DNA of 23,567 bases from contig JAENVZ010000079.1 in NCBI GenBank assembly GCA_016650315.1, positions 1 through 23,567 of the forward strand, given 5' to 3'. Below, in pieces: positions 1 to 7,734 of this stretch. Position 1 is the first letter of the stretch. Each line of letters starts with the position of its first letter. Source of the stretch: Alphaproteobacteria bacterium. GTDB lineage: Bacteria > Pseudomonadota > Alphaproteobacteria > Sphingomonadales > Sphingomonadaceae. The position numbers and the translations under genes are program-made. Below the pieces are notes generated by a model. The model saw nothing but the letters and a program-made list of their open reading frames with translations. It searched no databases and was not told the origin of the DNA.

Positions 1-687
1 GCTGAAGGCGAGCCGAAGCGCAGGATGATCCACGATCAGATTGCTTGCGATCACCGAGATCGCGGCCAGCGCCGTTTCACAGGGGAACAACGCAAGCGCA
101 TCCATCGAACGCGGTGCGTCGATCGGATAACGGACGACCGGCTTGACGGGGTGGACGAAAATCGACGCGCCCAGCCGTTCTGCGGCGGCGAAGAACGGAC
201 GAAAGCGGGTATCTCCCAGTGACACACCATCAATGTTCGTGCCAATCTCCACACCGCGAAATGCCGGATTCGCCATCAGCGTCTCAAGCATCGTGATCGC
301 ACGATCCGGGTCCTGCAGTGTCACCATACCTAGCGCAGCAAATCGATCGGGCGCCTGCTGGACCATCTCAGCCAAATAGGCGTTGACGTGATTAGCGATC
401 GCCGCCGCCTGATCCAGCGGTCGCCAAAAGCTCAGCAACTCGGGCATTGGCGACAGAATCTGTCGACCGATTCCCATGCGGTCCATCCGCTCCACCCGCC
501 GATCGGTCGCCCAACATTCGTCCGTGATCGTGCGAAATTGCCGACCATCGACGAACACTTCAGCATGGCCGCAATCGCAGCCGGGTTTGATCTCGATCGG
601 CGAAAGCGCACCGGCAAGACTGGGCGGGAAGGCCGACGGAACCACATGGGTGTGAATGTCGGTGACCGGATGCAAGAGGGCTGCCAT
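1..687 (-). CDS. ACMSD-like amidohydrolase, C-terminus beyond the window edge (partial)
   Basis: This is a metal-dependent hydrolase or decarboxylase of the amidohydrolase superfamily, ACMSD clade; 229 residues are visible and the rest lies left of the window. The N-terminus has the metal-binding HxH (DIHTH, H12 and H14). FRTITDECW at 51-59 resembles the FRVIRENCW stretch of ACMSD with its substrate-binding Arg, and FVHP at 177-180 supplies the next metal His. The start is the ATG eight bases downstream of the aldolase stop, preceded by GAGG at six-base spacing. It is the last visible gene of the catabolic cluster. ACMSD relatives decarboxylate muconate semialdehydes or hydrate oxalomesaconate, and LigY of this superfamily hydrolyses a meta-cleavage product. 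With no alpha/beta-hydrolase nearby, I infer that C-C hydrolysis or decarboxylation of the ring-fission product is the likeliest role. The family call is firm; the substrate is unknown. Confidence 0.85.
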   Translation of the reverse strand, partial: MAALLHPVTDIHTHVVPSAFPPSLAGALSPIEIKPGCDCGHAEVFVDGRQFRTITDECWATDRRVERMDRMGIGRQILSPMPELLSFWRPLDQAAAIANHVNAYLAEMVQQAPDRFAALGMVTLQDPDRAITMLETLMANPAFRGVEIGTNIDGVSLGDTRFRPFFAAAERLGASIFVHPVKPVVRYPIDAPRSMDALALFPCETALAAISVIASNLIVDHPALRLAFS

Positions 688-695
688 CGATCGCC

Positions 696-1730
696 TCAGC
701 TTGCTGCCCCCGCCTTCACCATATCGAGGGCGACATCGACAATCATGTCCTCTTGTCCGCCGACCATCTTGCGACGCCCAAGTTCGACCAGGATGTCGCG
801 GGTATCGAGGCCATAGGTTTCGGCGGCTTTTTCTGCATGCCGCAGGAAGCTGGAATAAACCCCGGCATAGCCCAGCGCGAGCGTCTCGCGGTCCACGCGC
901 ACGGGATGATCCTGCAGAGGACGGACCAGATCCTCCGCCGCATCCATCAGCGCCATCACGTCGCAGCCATGGTTCCAGCCCTTGCGATCGACCGCTGCGA
1001 TAAAGACTTCAAGGGGAGCATTGCCGGCCCCTGCACCCATACCCGCCAGCGATGCATCGATCCGCACCGCGCCCTGTTGCGCGGCGACGATCGAGTTTGC
1101 GACTCCCAGCGATAGATTATGGTGCGCGTGCATCCCGCGTTCGGTCTCGGGCTTCAGCACCCGGTCATAGGCCTCGAAGCGCGCCCGCACCCCGTCCATG
1201 TCCAGCGCGCCGCCGCTGTCGGTGACATAGATGCACTGTGCGCCATAGCTTTCCATCAACAGCGCCTGTGCGGCCAGCGCTTCGGGTTCGATCATGTGGC
1301 TCATCATCAGGAAACCAGCGACGTCCATGCCCAGATCGCGTGCGATACCGATATGCTGTTTCGACACATCCGCCTCGGTGCAATGCGTTGCGACCCGCAC
1401 CGAACGTACGCCGATGTCATAGGCGCGGCGCAGTTCGTCGACCGTGCCGACGCCGGGCAGGATCAGCGTGGTCAGCACCGAATGGGTCAGGACATCGGCC
1501 ACCGCCTCCAGCCATTCCCAGTCGGTATGCGCGCCAAAGCCATAGTTGAAGCTGGCGCCGTTCAGCCCGTCGCCATGCGCAACTTCGATCGCGTCGACCC
1601 CGGCATCGTCCAGCGCTTTTGCGATGCTGTGGACATGATCGATCCCGTACATGTGGCGGATGGCGTGCATCCCGTCCCGCAGCGTCACGTCCTGGATGTA
1701 AAGCTTCTGGGTGCTGACGTCGAAGCTCAT
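696..1730 (-). CDS. 4-hydroxy-2-oxovalerate aldolase
   Basis: Class II pyruvate aldolase (MhpE/DmpG/BphI family), 344 aa, the usual family length. It cleaves 4-hydroxy-2-oxoacids to pyruvate and an aldehyde, the penultimate step of the lower meta-cleavage pathway. The HMGL-like TIM barrel starts with TLRDGMH (16-22), in which R18, D19 and H22 match the catalytic Arg, metal-binding Asp and catalytic His of BphI. MHAHH at 200-204 carries the other two metal ligands, H201 and H203. The C-terminal [15 protein letters not shown] segment is the DmpG communication domain that contacts the dehydrogenase partner. The start ATG overlaps the dehydrogenase stop by four bases (ATGA) and has AAGGA upstream, so the two are translationally coupled, as expected for enzymes that channel aldehyde between active sites. 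BphI, DmpG, MhpE, HsaF and XylK cannot be told apart from sequence alone. Confidence 0.96.
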   Translation of the reverse strand: MSFDVSTQKLYIQDVTLRDGMHAIRHMYGIDHVHSIAKALDDAGVDAIEVAHGDGLNGASFNYGFGAHTDWEWLEAVADVLTHSVLTTLILPGVGTVDELRRAYDIGVRSVRVATHCTEADVSKQHIGIARDLGMDVAGFLMMSHMIEPEALAAQALLMESYGAQCIYVTDSGGALDMDGVRARFEAYDRVLKPETERGMHAHHNLSLGVANSIVAAQQGAVRIDASLAGMGAGAGNAPLEVFIAAVDRKGWNHGCDVMALMDAAEDLVRPLQDHPVRVDRETLALGYAGVYSSFLRHAEKAAETYGLDTRDILVELGRRKMVGGQEDMIVDVALDMVKAGAAS

Positions 1731-2668
1731 GCTGCGGTCCTTCGCGCCTGGATGCGTTCGGCAAGCAGCTCGCCGGTCGCCTTGGCCGCTGCGGTCATGA
1801 TGTCGAGATTGCCCGAATAGCTCGGCAGGTAGTCGCCAGCGCCCTCGACCTCCAGGAAGATGCTCGTCTTGATCCCGGTAAACTCGCCGCGACCGGGGAT
1901 CTTCAGCTTGTTGTTGTCGCCATAGTGTTCGAACTGCACTTCCTGTTTCAGCCGATAGCCGGGAACATAGGCCTGCACCTTGGCGATCATCGCCTCCACC
2001 GATGCGCGGATCGCGTCCTCGTCAGCCCCCTCGGACAACGTAAACACCGTATCGCGCATGATCATCGGCGGTTCGGCCGGGTTCAGGATGATGATCGCCT
2101 TGCCCTGCGCCGCGCCGCCCACCTTCTCGATCGCGTTTGCGGTCGTGCGCGTGAACTCGTCGATATTGGCGCGCGTGCCCGGCCCCGCCGAGCGCGACGA
2201 GACCGAGGCAATGATCTCGGCATAGTGCACCGTCGCCACCTGGGCGACCGCGGCGACCATCGGGATCGTCGCCTGTCCACCGCATGTCACCATGTTGACG
2301 TTGGGCGCATCGAGGTTCGCCTCCATATTCACCGTCGGCACCGTGAATGGACCGATCGCCGCCGGAGTCAGGTCGACCACCTGGATGCCGTCGGCGCGCA
2401 ATGCCGCATCATGCACCTTGTGCGCATAGGCGCTGGTCGCATCGAATGCGATGCCGATGTCCGCATAGCAGGCCAGCTTCTTCAGCCCCTCAATCCCCTC
2501 GTGCGTCGTCGCGATGCCGTGCTCACGCGCCATCGCCAACCCCTCCGACGCTTCGTCGATGCCTACCACCGCCGCCAGTTCCATGTTCTGCGGATATTTG
2601 ATCATCTTCATCATCAGATCGGTGCCGATATTGCCCGACCCGATGATCGCCGCCTTTACCAAAGTCAT
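1727..2668 (-). CDS. acetaldehyde dehydrogenase (acylating)
   Basis: CoA-acylating, NAD-dependent aldehyde dehydrogenase (MhpF/DmpF/BphJ family), 313 aa, full length. It converts the aldehyde from the aldolase to acyl-CoA, the last step of the lower pathway. The N-terminus has the Rossmann motif [12 protein letters not shown] (7-18). The catalytic Cys is C129 in NMVTCGG, followed by the family stretches [17 protein letters not shown] and [14 protein letters not shown] clear AGGAGA ribosome binding site lies upstream of the ATG. A 109-base gap separates it from the hydratase-like gene before it, while it overlaps the aldolase after it by four bases. The BphI/BphJ pair is known to form a channeling complex, which this overlap fits. 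Propionaldehyde could be a substrate as well as acetaldehyde; sequence does not decide. Confidence 0.97.
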   Translation of the reverse strand: MTLVKAAIIGSGNIGTDLMMKMIKYPQNMELAAVVGIDEASEGLAMAREHGIATTHEGIEGLKKLACYADIGIAFDATSAYAHKVHDAALRADGIQVVDLTPAAIGPFTVPTVNMEANLDAPNVNMVTCGGQATIPMVAAVAQVATVHYAEIIASVSSRSAGPGTRANIDEFTRTTANAIEKVGGAAQGKAIIILNPAEPPMIMRDTVFTLSEGADEDAIRASVEAMIAKVQAYVPGYRLKQEVQFEHYGDNNKLKIPGRGEFTGIKTSIFLEVEGAGDYLPSYSGNLDIMTAAAKATGELLAERIQARRTAA

Positions 2669-2777
2669 CAGAGTGTCTCCTTTACTTCCGGGCCCGGAGC
2701 TGCGTCGATGCTAGGGCTTAGTATATTTGGCGGCAGCGGCCGCTCGCATGGCGGCGCTGTGCTTGAGCGCGCCAAGT
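2669..2777 (-). promoter_or_regulatory. gap that may hold a secondary promoter for the aldehyde dehydrogenase-aldolase genes
   Basis: This 109-base gap is the longest inside the otherwise tightly packed part of the cluster between the dioxygenase and the amidohydrolase. On the minus strand it has a -10-like TATACT (plus-strand agtata at 2720-2725) and a good AGGAGA ribosome binding site before the ATG. No convincing -35 sits 16-18 bases upstream of TATACT. GC-rich self-complementary sequence around the AGCGGCCGCT palindrome could form RNA structure between the two halves of the transcript. The promoter call is weak. Confidence 0.25.
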
Positions 2778-3638
2778 TCAGCACCATATCGCTTCTGCCC
2801 GCATCGCGACCGGCCCGCCCGTGCGCGCTGTCCACAACGCCATGCGATCGCCGTCACGCCCGTCGGTAACGAGATGGACATCGTCGAAATCGAAAACTGG
2901 CAATTGGCTGCGAAAGGAAAAGCGGTCGGGTGGAGTTCCGTCCGCTACTTCTGCGGCGAAATGGAATAGCAACGTCGCCTGCAACGGTCCCTGAACGACG
3001 AGTCCGGGATAGCCTTCTTGCCCGACCGCATAAGGCCGGTCATAATGAATGCGATGCGTATTGAAGGTGAGGGCGGAGTAGCGAAAGAGGAGAGCGGTCG
3101 TTGAAGGCAGCGACCGGCTACGGGTTCCCTCTGCTGGTGGTGCGGCATCGGTGGAAGCGCTGCCACTCGTCCGCTGTTCTTCACGGTAGACGATGGTCTG
3201 GCGATCAGTGGCCCGCAGGACGCCGTCCGCTTCGATCCTGTGGTCCACCGTGACAAAGCACAAGCTGCCGGTTCGGCCCGTCTTGAATGCTACATCGGCG
3301 ATGCGCGACTGCCGCTGCACGGTCTGTCCGACGATGAGATCGCCGAAGAAGCAGAGTTCGCTTGCAGCCCACATGCGGCGTGGCAACGGAATGGGGGGCA
3401 GGAAACCGCCGCGGGCGATATGGCCGTCACCTTCGAGTATGGAGGTTGATGCGACCGGCTGGCAAAGGCAGAAGTGTATGAGGCGCGGGGCGGCCTCACC
3501 CTCGCGCGCGGCCTGGCCTGCAAGGTCCAGCGTGTGATGAAATTTGTCGGCAAGCGCGGGCGTCAGCGTCTCCTCGGCGACCTCCTGCTTCCCGATCCAG
3601 CCGCTTAGCTTTGCAAGGTCCATGCTTGCATCGCTCAT
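2778..3638 (-). CDS. HTD2/MaoC-like enoyl-CoA hydratase (FAS1-like dehydratase domain)
   Basis: Double-hotdog acyl-CoA hydratase, 286 aa, of the group that includes mesaconyl-C4-CoA hydratase and mitochondrial HTD2. The N-terminal half (about 1-155) is the FAS1-like dehydratase fold, with GGFLPPIPLPRRMWAAS and FFGDLIVGQ. A short Ser/Pro/Ala-rich linker (about 156-178) leads to the MaoC-like half, where FRYSALTFNTHRIHYD (185-200) is the family active-site signature. The start ATG overlaps the CoA-transferase stop by four bases (ATGA), showing coupling to the CoA-activating enzyme. The expected reaction is hydration of an alpha,beta-unsaturated acyl-CoA, often with a second carboxylate or branched chain. 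Its place after a CoA-transferase and an acyl-CoA dehydrogenase suggests a beta-oxidation-like sequence. The precise substrate is unknown. Confidence 0.88.
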   Translation of the reverse strand: MSDASMDLAKLSGWIGKQEVAEETLTPALADKFHHTLDLAGQAAREGEAAPRLIHFCLCQPVASTSILEGDGHIARGGFLPPIPLPRRMWAASELCFFGDLIVGQTVQRQSRIADVAFKTGRTGSLCFVTVDHRIEADGVLRATDRQTIVYREEQRTSGSASTDAAPPAEGTRSRSLPSTTALLFRYSALTFNTHRIHYDRPYAVGQEGYPGLVVQGPLQATLLFHFAAEVADGTPPDRFSFRSQLPVFDFDDVHLVTDGRDGDRMALWTARTGGPVAMRAEAIWC

Positions 3639-4747
3639 GCAACATCGCTCCGCATCGAACCCAATGCGGGAACGGGTCCATAACAGCGTTCGGTTCCCGC
3701 GACGATCGGGGCCGGCGCCGGAATGCTGACCGGGCCGCCGGGCGTATCGACTGTGATCCGCCGAAGGCAGGGGTGCGCAAGGAGTCCCGCCATGTCGTTA
3801 AGATTGGCAAACGCGATATCGGCGTCCTGTAGCATCCGCGTCGCCTCACGGGAGTCGACCCTTGCGAAGGCTTCAGAAACCAGTGTATTGGTTTCGGCAC
3901 GCCCACGCACCCGGGCGACATTGGTGGCGAAACGATCGTCCATGGCTAGCGCGGAATTGCCCAGGAACCCTGCCGCAAACCCCCGCCACTCGCGATCGCT
4001 CTGAATCGAGATCAGCAATTGTGCGCCATCGCTGCAGGTAAAGACGCCATAGGGTGTAATCGATGGGTGAGCGAGCCCAAGGCGCCTTGGCGAACGTCCT
4101 GCTTCCTCGTGCAGTAGCGGGACGGCCAGCCAGTCCGCCATCACGTCGAACATCGAAATGCGGATATCCGCGCCGCGGCCATGAATGCCGCGACCGATCA
4201 GCGCCTCCAGAATCGCGGCATGCGCGGTAGCGCCGGTCGCGATATCGACGATTGAGATACCGACACGCGACGGTGCTTCGGGTCCGCCAGTTAAAGAGGC
4301 CAGTCCCGATTCAGCCTGGATCAGCAGGTCATAGGCTTTGCGCTCTGCCATCGGTCCTGTTTCGCCATAACCGTTGATCGAGCAGGCGATCAGCCGCGGA
4401 TACCGCGCGTGCAGTCCTTCTGGCGCAAATCCTAACCGTGCGAGTGCGCCAACCTTCAGATTCTGGACGAGCACATCGGCACCGGCTATAAGCGTCTCGA
4501 GCTCCGCCTTGCCGACCGGGGTGGTGAGATCGAGGACGATCGACTCCTTGCCGCGGTTGAGCCAGACGAAATAGCTGCTCTGTCCGGCGGCGACGTCGTC
4601 ATAACCCCGTGCAAAATCGCCTTCTGGCCGTTCCACCTTCACCACACGCGCACCGGCGTCGGCCAGACGCGAGGTGCAGAAGGGCGCGGCGACAGCCTGC
4701 TCGATCGCGATGACCTGTAGTCCGTCCAGAGGCAGGGAAGGTGACAT
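3635..4747 (-). CDS. family III CoA-transferase (CaiB/BaiF type)
   Basis: CaiB/BaiF-type CoA-transferase, 370 aa from the ATG, a normal family length. These enzymes move CoA from a donor thioester to a carboxylic acid through an aspartyl-CoA anhydride. The N-terminus has LPLDGLQVIAIEQAVAAPFC and GARVVKVERPEGD; LNRGKESIVLDL follows. The catalytic Asp lies in KAYDLLIQAESGL (about residue 140), and the C-terminal part has HPSITPYGVFTCSDG. An in-frame TTG lies just before the ATG. I prefer the ATG because it overlaps the acyl-CoA dehydrogenase stop as TGATG, typical of coupling. The gene lies between the dehydrogenase and the hydratase, so it probably activates the acid those two enzymes process. 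Alternative folds of this family (racemase, formyl-CoA transferase) are less likely in this setting. Confidence 0.94.
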   Translation of the reverse strand: MSPSLPLDGLQVIAIEQAVAAPFCTSRLADAGARVVKVERPEGDFARGYDDVAAGQSSYFVWLNRGKESIVLDLTTPVGKAELETLIAGADVLVQNLKVGALARLGFAPEGLHARYPRLIACSINGYGETGPMAERKAYDLLIQAESGLASLTGGPEAPSRVGISIVDIATGATAHAAILEALIGRGIHGRGADIRISMFDVMADWLAVPLLHEEAGRSPRRLGLAHPSITPYGVFTCSDGAQLLISIQSDREWRGFAAGFLGNSALAMDDRFATNVARVRGRAETNTLVSEAFARVDSREATRMLQDADIAFANLNDMAGLLAHPCLRRITVDTPGGPVSIPAPAPIVAGTERCYGPVPALGSMRSDVA

Positions 4748-5919
4748 CAATAGGATCTTGGCATGCCGAGCACATGCTCGGAGAGATAGCTCAGGATCAT
4801 GTTGGTCGAAATTGGCGCCACCTGATAGAGGCGCGTCTCGCGGAACTTGCGCTCAATGTCATACTCCTCAGCAAAGCCGAATCCGCCATGCGTCTGGATC
4901 GCCGCCTCGCCCGCCGCCCAGGATGCGTCGGCGGCAAGCATCTTGGCCATGTTGGCCTGTTCGCCGCATGGCTCGCCCGCCTCGAACAGCCTTGCCGCCT
5001 CGTGTACCATTAATTCTGCGGCGCGCATATGGGCATAGGCTTTGGCGATGGGGAATTGCACGCCTTGGTTCTGCCCGATCGGACGACCGAACAGATGGCG
5101 CTCATTGGCATAGCGGCGCGACCGTTCGATGAACCATTTCGCATCGCCGACACATTCCGCGCCGATCAGAATCCGCTCGGCATTCATGCCGGAGAGGATG
5201 TAGCGGAAACCCTCACCTTCCTCGCCAATCAGATTTTCGGTCGGGATCTCGACATTGTCGAAGAAGACCTCGGTCGTGCTGTGGTTCATCATCGTGCGGA
5301 TCGGTCGGATGGTCAGGCCACCCGCAGCCAGCGCTGCGTTCACGTCGAGGATGAAGATCGACAGGCCGTCTATACCGCGCTGTACCTGCTCGCGCGGCGT
5401 GGTGCGCGCCAGCAGCAGCATCAGGTCGGAATGTTCGGCGCGGCTCGTCCAGATCTTCTGGCCGTTGACGACATAGCGGTCGCCCTCAAGCTTCGCGAAG
5501 GTCTTGAGCGCGCCAGTATCGGTGCCGCTTGTCGGCTCAGTCACGCCGAACGCCTGCAAGCGCAAATCGCCGGAAGCGATGCGCGGCAGGTACCTCTCCT
5601 TCTGCGTTTCGTTGCCGTGACGAAGCAGAGCACCCATAATGTACATCTGCGCGTGACATGCCGATCCGTTGCAGCCAGCGCGCTGGATTTCTTCCAAGAT
5701 AGCGGCGGCTGCCGATAAAGGCAGGCCCGATCCGTCATATGCTTCCGGGATCAATGCCGCGAGATAGCCGGCCGCGCTCAGCGCCTGGACGAACGCGGTC
5801 GGATAGGCCATTTCGCGATCCAGCTTGCGCCAATATTCATCCGGATACTGCTCGCACAGCTTCGCGACTCCCTCGCGTATTTCGGGGAAGTCGGAGCCTG
5901 TTAGCGACGACTTGGTCAT
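4747..5919 (-). CDS. acyl-CoA dehydrogenase
   Basis: FAD-dependent acyl-CoA dehydrogenase, 390 aa, a typical length. It introduces an alpha,beta double bond into an acyl-CoA and passes electrons to ETF. The family signatures are FGVTEPTSGTD (flavin region, about 124-134), KIWTSRAEHSD, and the C-terminal IQTHGGFGFAEEYDIER (about 341-357). The canonical catalytic Glu of the YEGT motif is absent: the aligned stretch reads YQVAPIST (365-372). A Glu is instead present at E248 in MNAERILIG, the helix G position used as base by isovaleryl-CoA and long-chain acyl-CoA dehydrogenases, so the enzyme should be active. An ACGGAGAC ribosome binding site precedes the ATG, 23 bases after the hydratase gene. 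It forms a module with the CoA-transferase and HTD2-like gene. Substrate not determinable from sequence. Confidence 0.95.
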   Translation of the reverse strand: MTKSSLTGSDFPEIREGVAKLCEQYPDEYWRKLDREMAYPTAFVQALSAAGYLAALIPEAYDGSGLPLSAAAAILEEIQRAGCNGSACHAQMYIMGALLRHGNETQKERYLPRIASGDLRLQAFGVTEPTSGTDTGALKTFAKLEGDRYVVNGQKIWTSRAEHSDLMLLLARTTPREQVQRGIDGLSIFILDVNAALAAGGLTIRPIRTMMNHSTTEVFFDNVEIPTENLIGEEGEGFRYILSGMNAERILIGAECVGDAKWFIERSRRYANERHLFGRPIGQNQGVQFPIAKAYAHMRAAELMVHEAARLFEAGEPCGEQANMAKMLAADASWAAGEAAIQTHGGFGFAEEYDIERKFRETRLYQVAPISTNMILSYLSEHVLGMPRSY

Positions 5920-5942
5920 TTTGTCTCCGTGGCTTTTGCCGT

Positions 5943-6731
5943 TCAGGCAAAGTTGATGGTTGTGCTGCCCAGGCCAGCGATCTTCATGCGAAAGCGATCA
6001 CCGGGTAAGGCGGGTGCGAGTGGTACGAGCGAGCCAGACAGGATGATGTCACCAGCTGTCAGGCAGATTCCGTACCGCCCGAGCGTGTTGGCTAGCCAGG
6101 CTACGGCGGTGACCGGCGACCCTAACGCCGCAGCGCCGGCGCCGGTGCTGATGATCTCGTCATTCTTCCACACGACCGCGCCACAGGTCTCAAAATCGAA
6201 ATCCATCGGGTCGGCCGCGCCATCACCAAGCACGAACACGCCGCACGACGCGTTATCGGCGACCGTATCCTCGATCCGGATATTCCAGTCGGCGATCCGC
6301 GAATCGACGATCTCGAAACATGGATGGACGCTGGCCGTTGCATCGATGACCGCTGCCTCATCGACGCCGGGGCCGGTCAGATCACTTTTAAGGCGGAATG
6401 CGATCTCAGCCTCCGCGCGCGGCTGTATGAGACGCCCCGCAATCGCGACCATTGAGCCTTCGGCGACTTGCATCGCGTCGGTCAGGAAACCGAAATCCGG
6501 TTGGTGCACCCCCAGCATGTCCATGACGACGCGGCTTGTAACGCCGATCTTCTTTCCGATCAGCCGCTCGCCCGATTGCCGCCGCCTGGCAAGAAGGTCG
6601 AGTGAGATGCGATAGGCATCGTCGATCGAAATTGCGGGGTTGTCCGAAGTAAGGGGAGGGCGCGTGTGGCAGCCTTCCAGTGCGGCGAAGAGCGCGCCGC
6701 CCAGTTCTTGCACCCGCGCGGCATCCATCAT
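5943..6731 (-). CDS. 2-keto-4-pentenoate hydratase
   Basis: Metal-dependent hydratase of the MhpD/DmpE/BphH family (FAH-like fold), about 261 aa. It hydrates 2-hydroxypenta-2,4-dienoate to 4-hydroxy-2-oxovalerate, the substrate of the aldolase further down the cluster. IGKKIGVTS and LGVHQPDFGFLTD are conserved. Metal ligands are the two Glu of PRAEAEIAF (E106/E108 counting from the second Met) and the Glu of PCFEIVDSRIADW (E139), the same numbers as in E. coli MhpD. DTVADNASCGVFVLG and TAGDIILSGSL complete the match. Two adjacent ATGs (6731 and 6728) overlap the dioxygenase stop. A further upstream in-frame start would overlap the dioxygenase by 60 bases and adds unconserved residues, so I reject it. 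The paralogue decarboxylase (4-oxalocrotonate decarboxylase) is related, but no such pathway genes are nearby. Confidence 0.95.
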   Translation of the reverse strand: MMDAARVQELGGALFAALEGCHTRPPLTSDNPAISIDDAYRISLDLLARRRQSGERLIGKKIGVTSRVVMDMLGVHQPDFGFLTDAMQVAEGSMVAIAGRLIQPRAEAEIAFRLKSDLTGPGVDEAAVIDATASVHPCFEIVDSRIADWNIRIEDTVADNASCGVFVLGDGAADPMDFDFETCGAVVWKNDEIISTGAGAAALGSPVTAVAWLANTLGRYGICLTAGDIILSGSLVPLAPALPGDRFRMKIAGLGSTTINFA

Positions 6732-7648
6732 GCGAGCGGCTCCACCATGCCGACTTTGCCCAGCCGTATGTCGGTTGGTCCGCCCCAATAGTCGATCGAT
6801 TCCGGCGCAGCTGGAAGAACGCGGTGGTCGCGCGCCTCGTTCTCGGGGAACTCTTCCATCCCGAAACTATATTCGACGGTGATCCCATTGGGGTCGAGGA
6901 CATAGAGGAATACGCTGCCCGAAGGCGGATGCCGGCCCGGACCGCGCACGATCGGAATATCATTCTTCTTGAAGCGCCAGAGCGCCCTTCCGATATCGTC
7001 GATCTCGCTTACCATGAAATTCAAATGATGAAGGCCATGTGAGTCTGATCGGCTGAGGCCGATCGAATGATGGAACGGATTTGGGAAGCACCGCATGAAG
7101 TTCACGATGTCACCGATGGCATCGGATGTCCGGAAATTGAGGACATTGTCGTAGAATTCGACGGCCTCGTGGAAATTCGGGGTTTTGAGGACGATGTGGC
7201 CAATCCGCTGGATCTGCGCCAGGGTCGGCGTCCACGAAGTGGCCTCCTGCTCGATCGAGGCGAAAAATTCATGAGTAGCGCCGGTATAGGGATCGGCGAA
7301 GCGCACACTCCTTCCCTGGCGCAGCAGTTTTGTTTCCGCGGAATTCACTTCGACGACGGCATGGCCACGGCTTTGCAGGCGCTGCACGATGCGATCGATG
7401 TCGTCCTCGCTTTCCATTTGCCAGCTTACGCGCTTCAGTCCTGGCTCACCCTTGAATAGGATAAGATCATGATGATTGTCGCTGCAGCGGAAGAACCGGG
7501 CCTGATCGTCAATGCCCCCATTGGACTGCAGACCCCAGAGCTGCTCATAAAATGCCGCCGAGCGATCGAGGTCCAGAACGTTGATTGCCACGTATCCCAG
7601 CCGTGCATAGCGGGGCTGCAGACTGTCGCAGCTATTGGTTGTGCGCAT
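6728..7648 (-). CDS. type I extradiol ring-cleavage dioxygenase (VOC family)
   Basis: Two-domain extradiol dioxygenase, 306 aa, opening a catechol ring next to its hydroxyls (meta cleavage) with Fe(II). The N-terminal VOC domain (about 14-130) lacks metal ligands. The C-terminal domain (about 147-262) carries all three: H151 in RIGHIVLKT, H208 in HGLHHLNF and E259 in DPNGITVEYS. Second-sphere residues also match BphC: H194 in the FHHSIGL segment and H240 in GPGRHPP. I start at the ATG (7648), because the longer reading needs a TTG start without a ribosome binding site. The stop overlaps the hydratase starts, so translation is probably coupled. Overall similarity in pattern is to BphC/HsaC-like enzymes rather than small single-domain forms. 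The catecholic substrate, and whether cleavage is 2,3 or 4,5, cannot be told here. Confidence 0.93.
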   Translation of the reverse strand: MRTTNSCDSLQPRYARLGYVAINVLDLDRSAAFYEQLWGLQSNGGIDDQARFFRCSDNHHDLILFKGEPGLKRVSWQMESEDDIDRIVQRLQSRGHAVVEVNSAETKLLRQGRSVRFADPYTGATHEFFASIEQEATSWTPTLAQIQRIGHIVLKTPNFHEAVEFYDNVLNFRTSDAIGDIVNFMRCFPNPFHHSIGLSRSDSHGLHHLNFMVSEIDDIGRALWRFKKNDIPIVRGPGRHPPSGSVFLYVLDPNGITVEYSFGMEEFPENEARDHRVLPAAPESIDYWGGPTDIRLGKVGMVEPLA

Positions 7649-7734
7649 GGTCAATTCTTTCAATCGTAACAAAGTTGATCTGGCCTAGCTTCCGGTGCGG
7701 GAAAGGGCAAGCATATTGAGCGACCGTACAACAA

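Noticed and set aside
388..816. Plus-strand open frame of 142 codons over the amidohydrolase and aldolase genes
   Set aside because: It is antisense to two genes with clear family motifs and has no recognisable protein character.
1119..1820. Plus-strand 233-codon frame over the aldolase
   Set aside because: Long antisense frames are common in GC-rich coding DNA; the aldolase on the other strand has catalytic residues and coupling.
1925..2869. Plus-strand 314-codon frame over the aldehyde dehydrogenase
   Set aside because: Arg/His/Asp-rich shadow translation of a clearly conserved gene.
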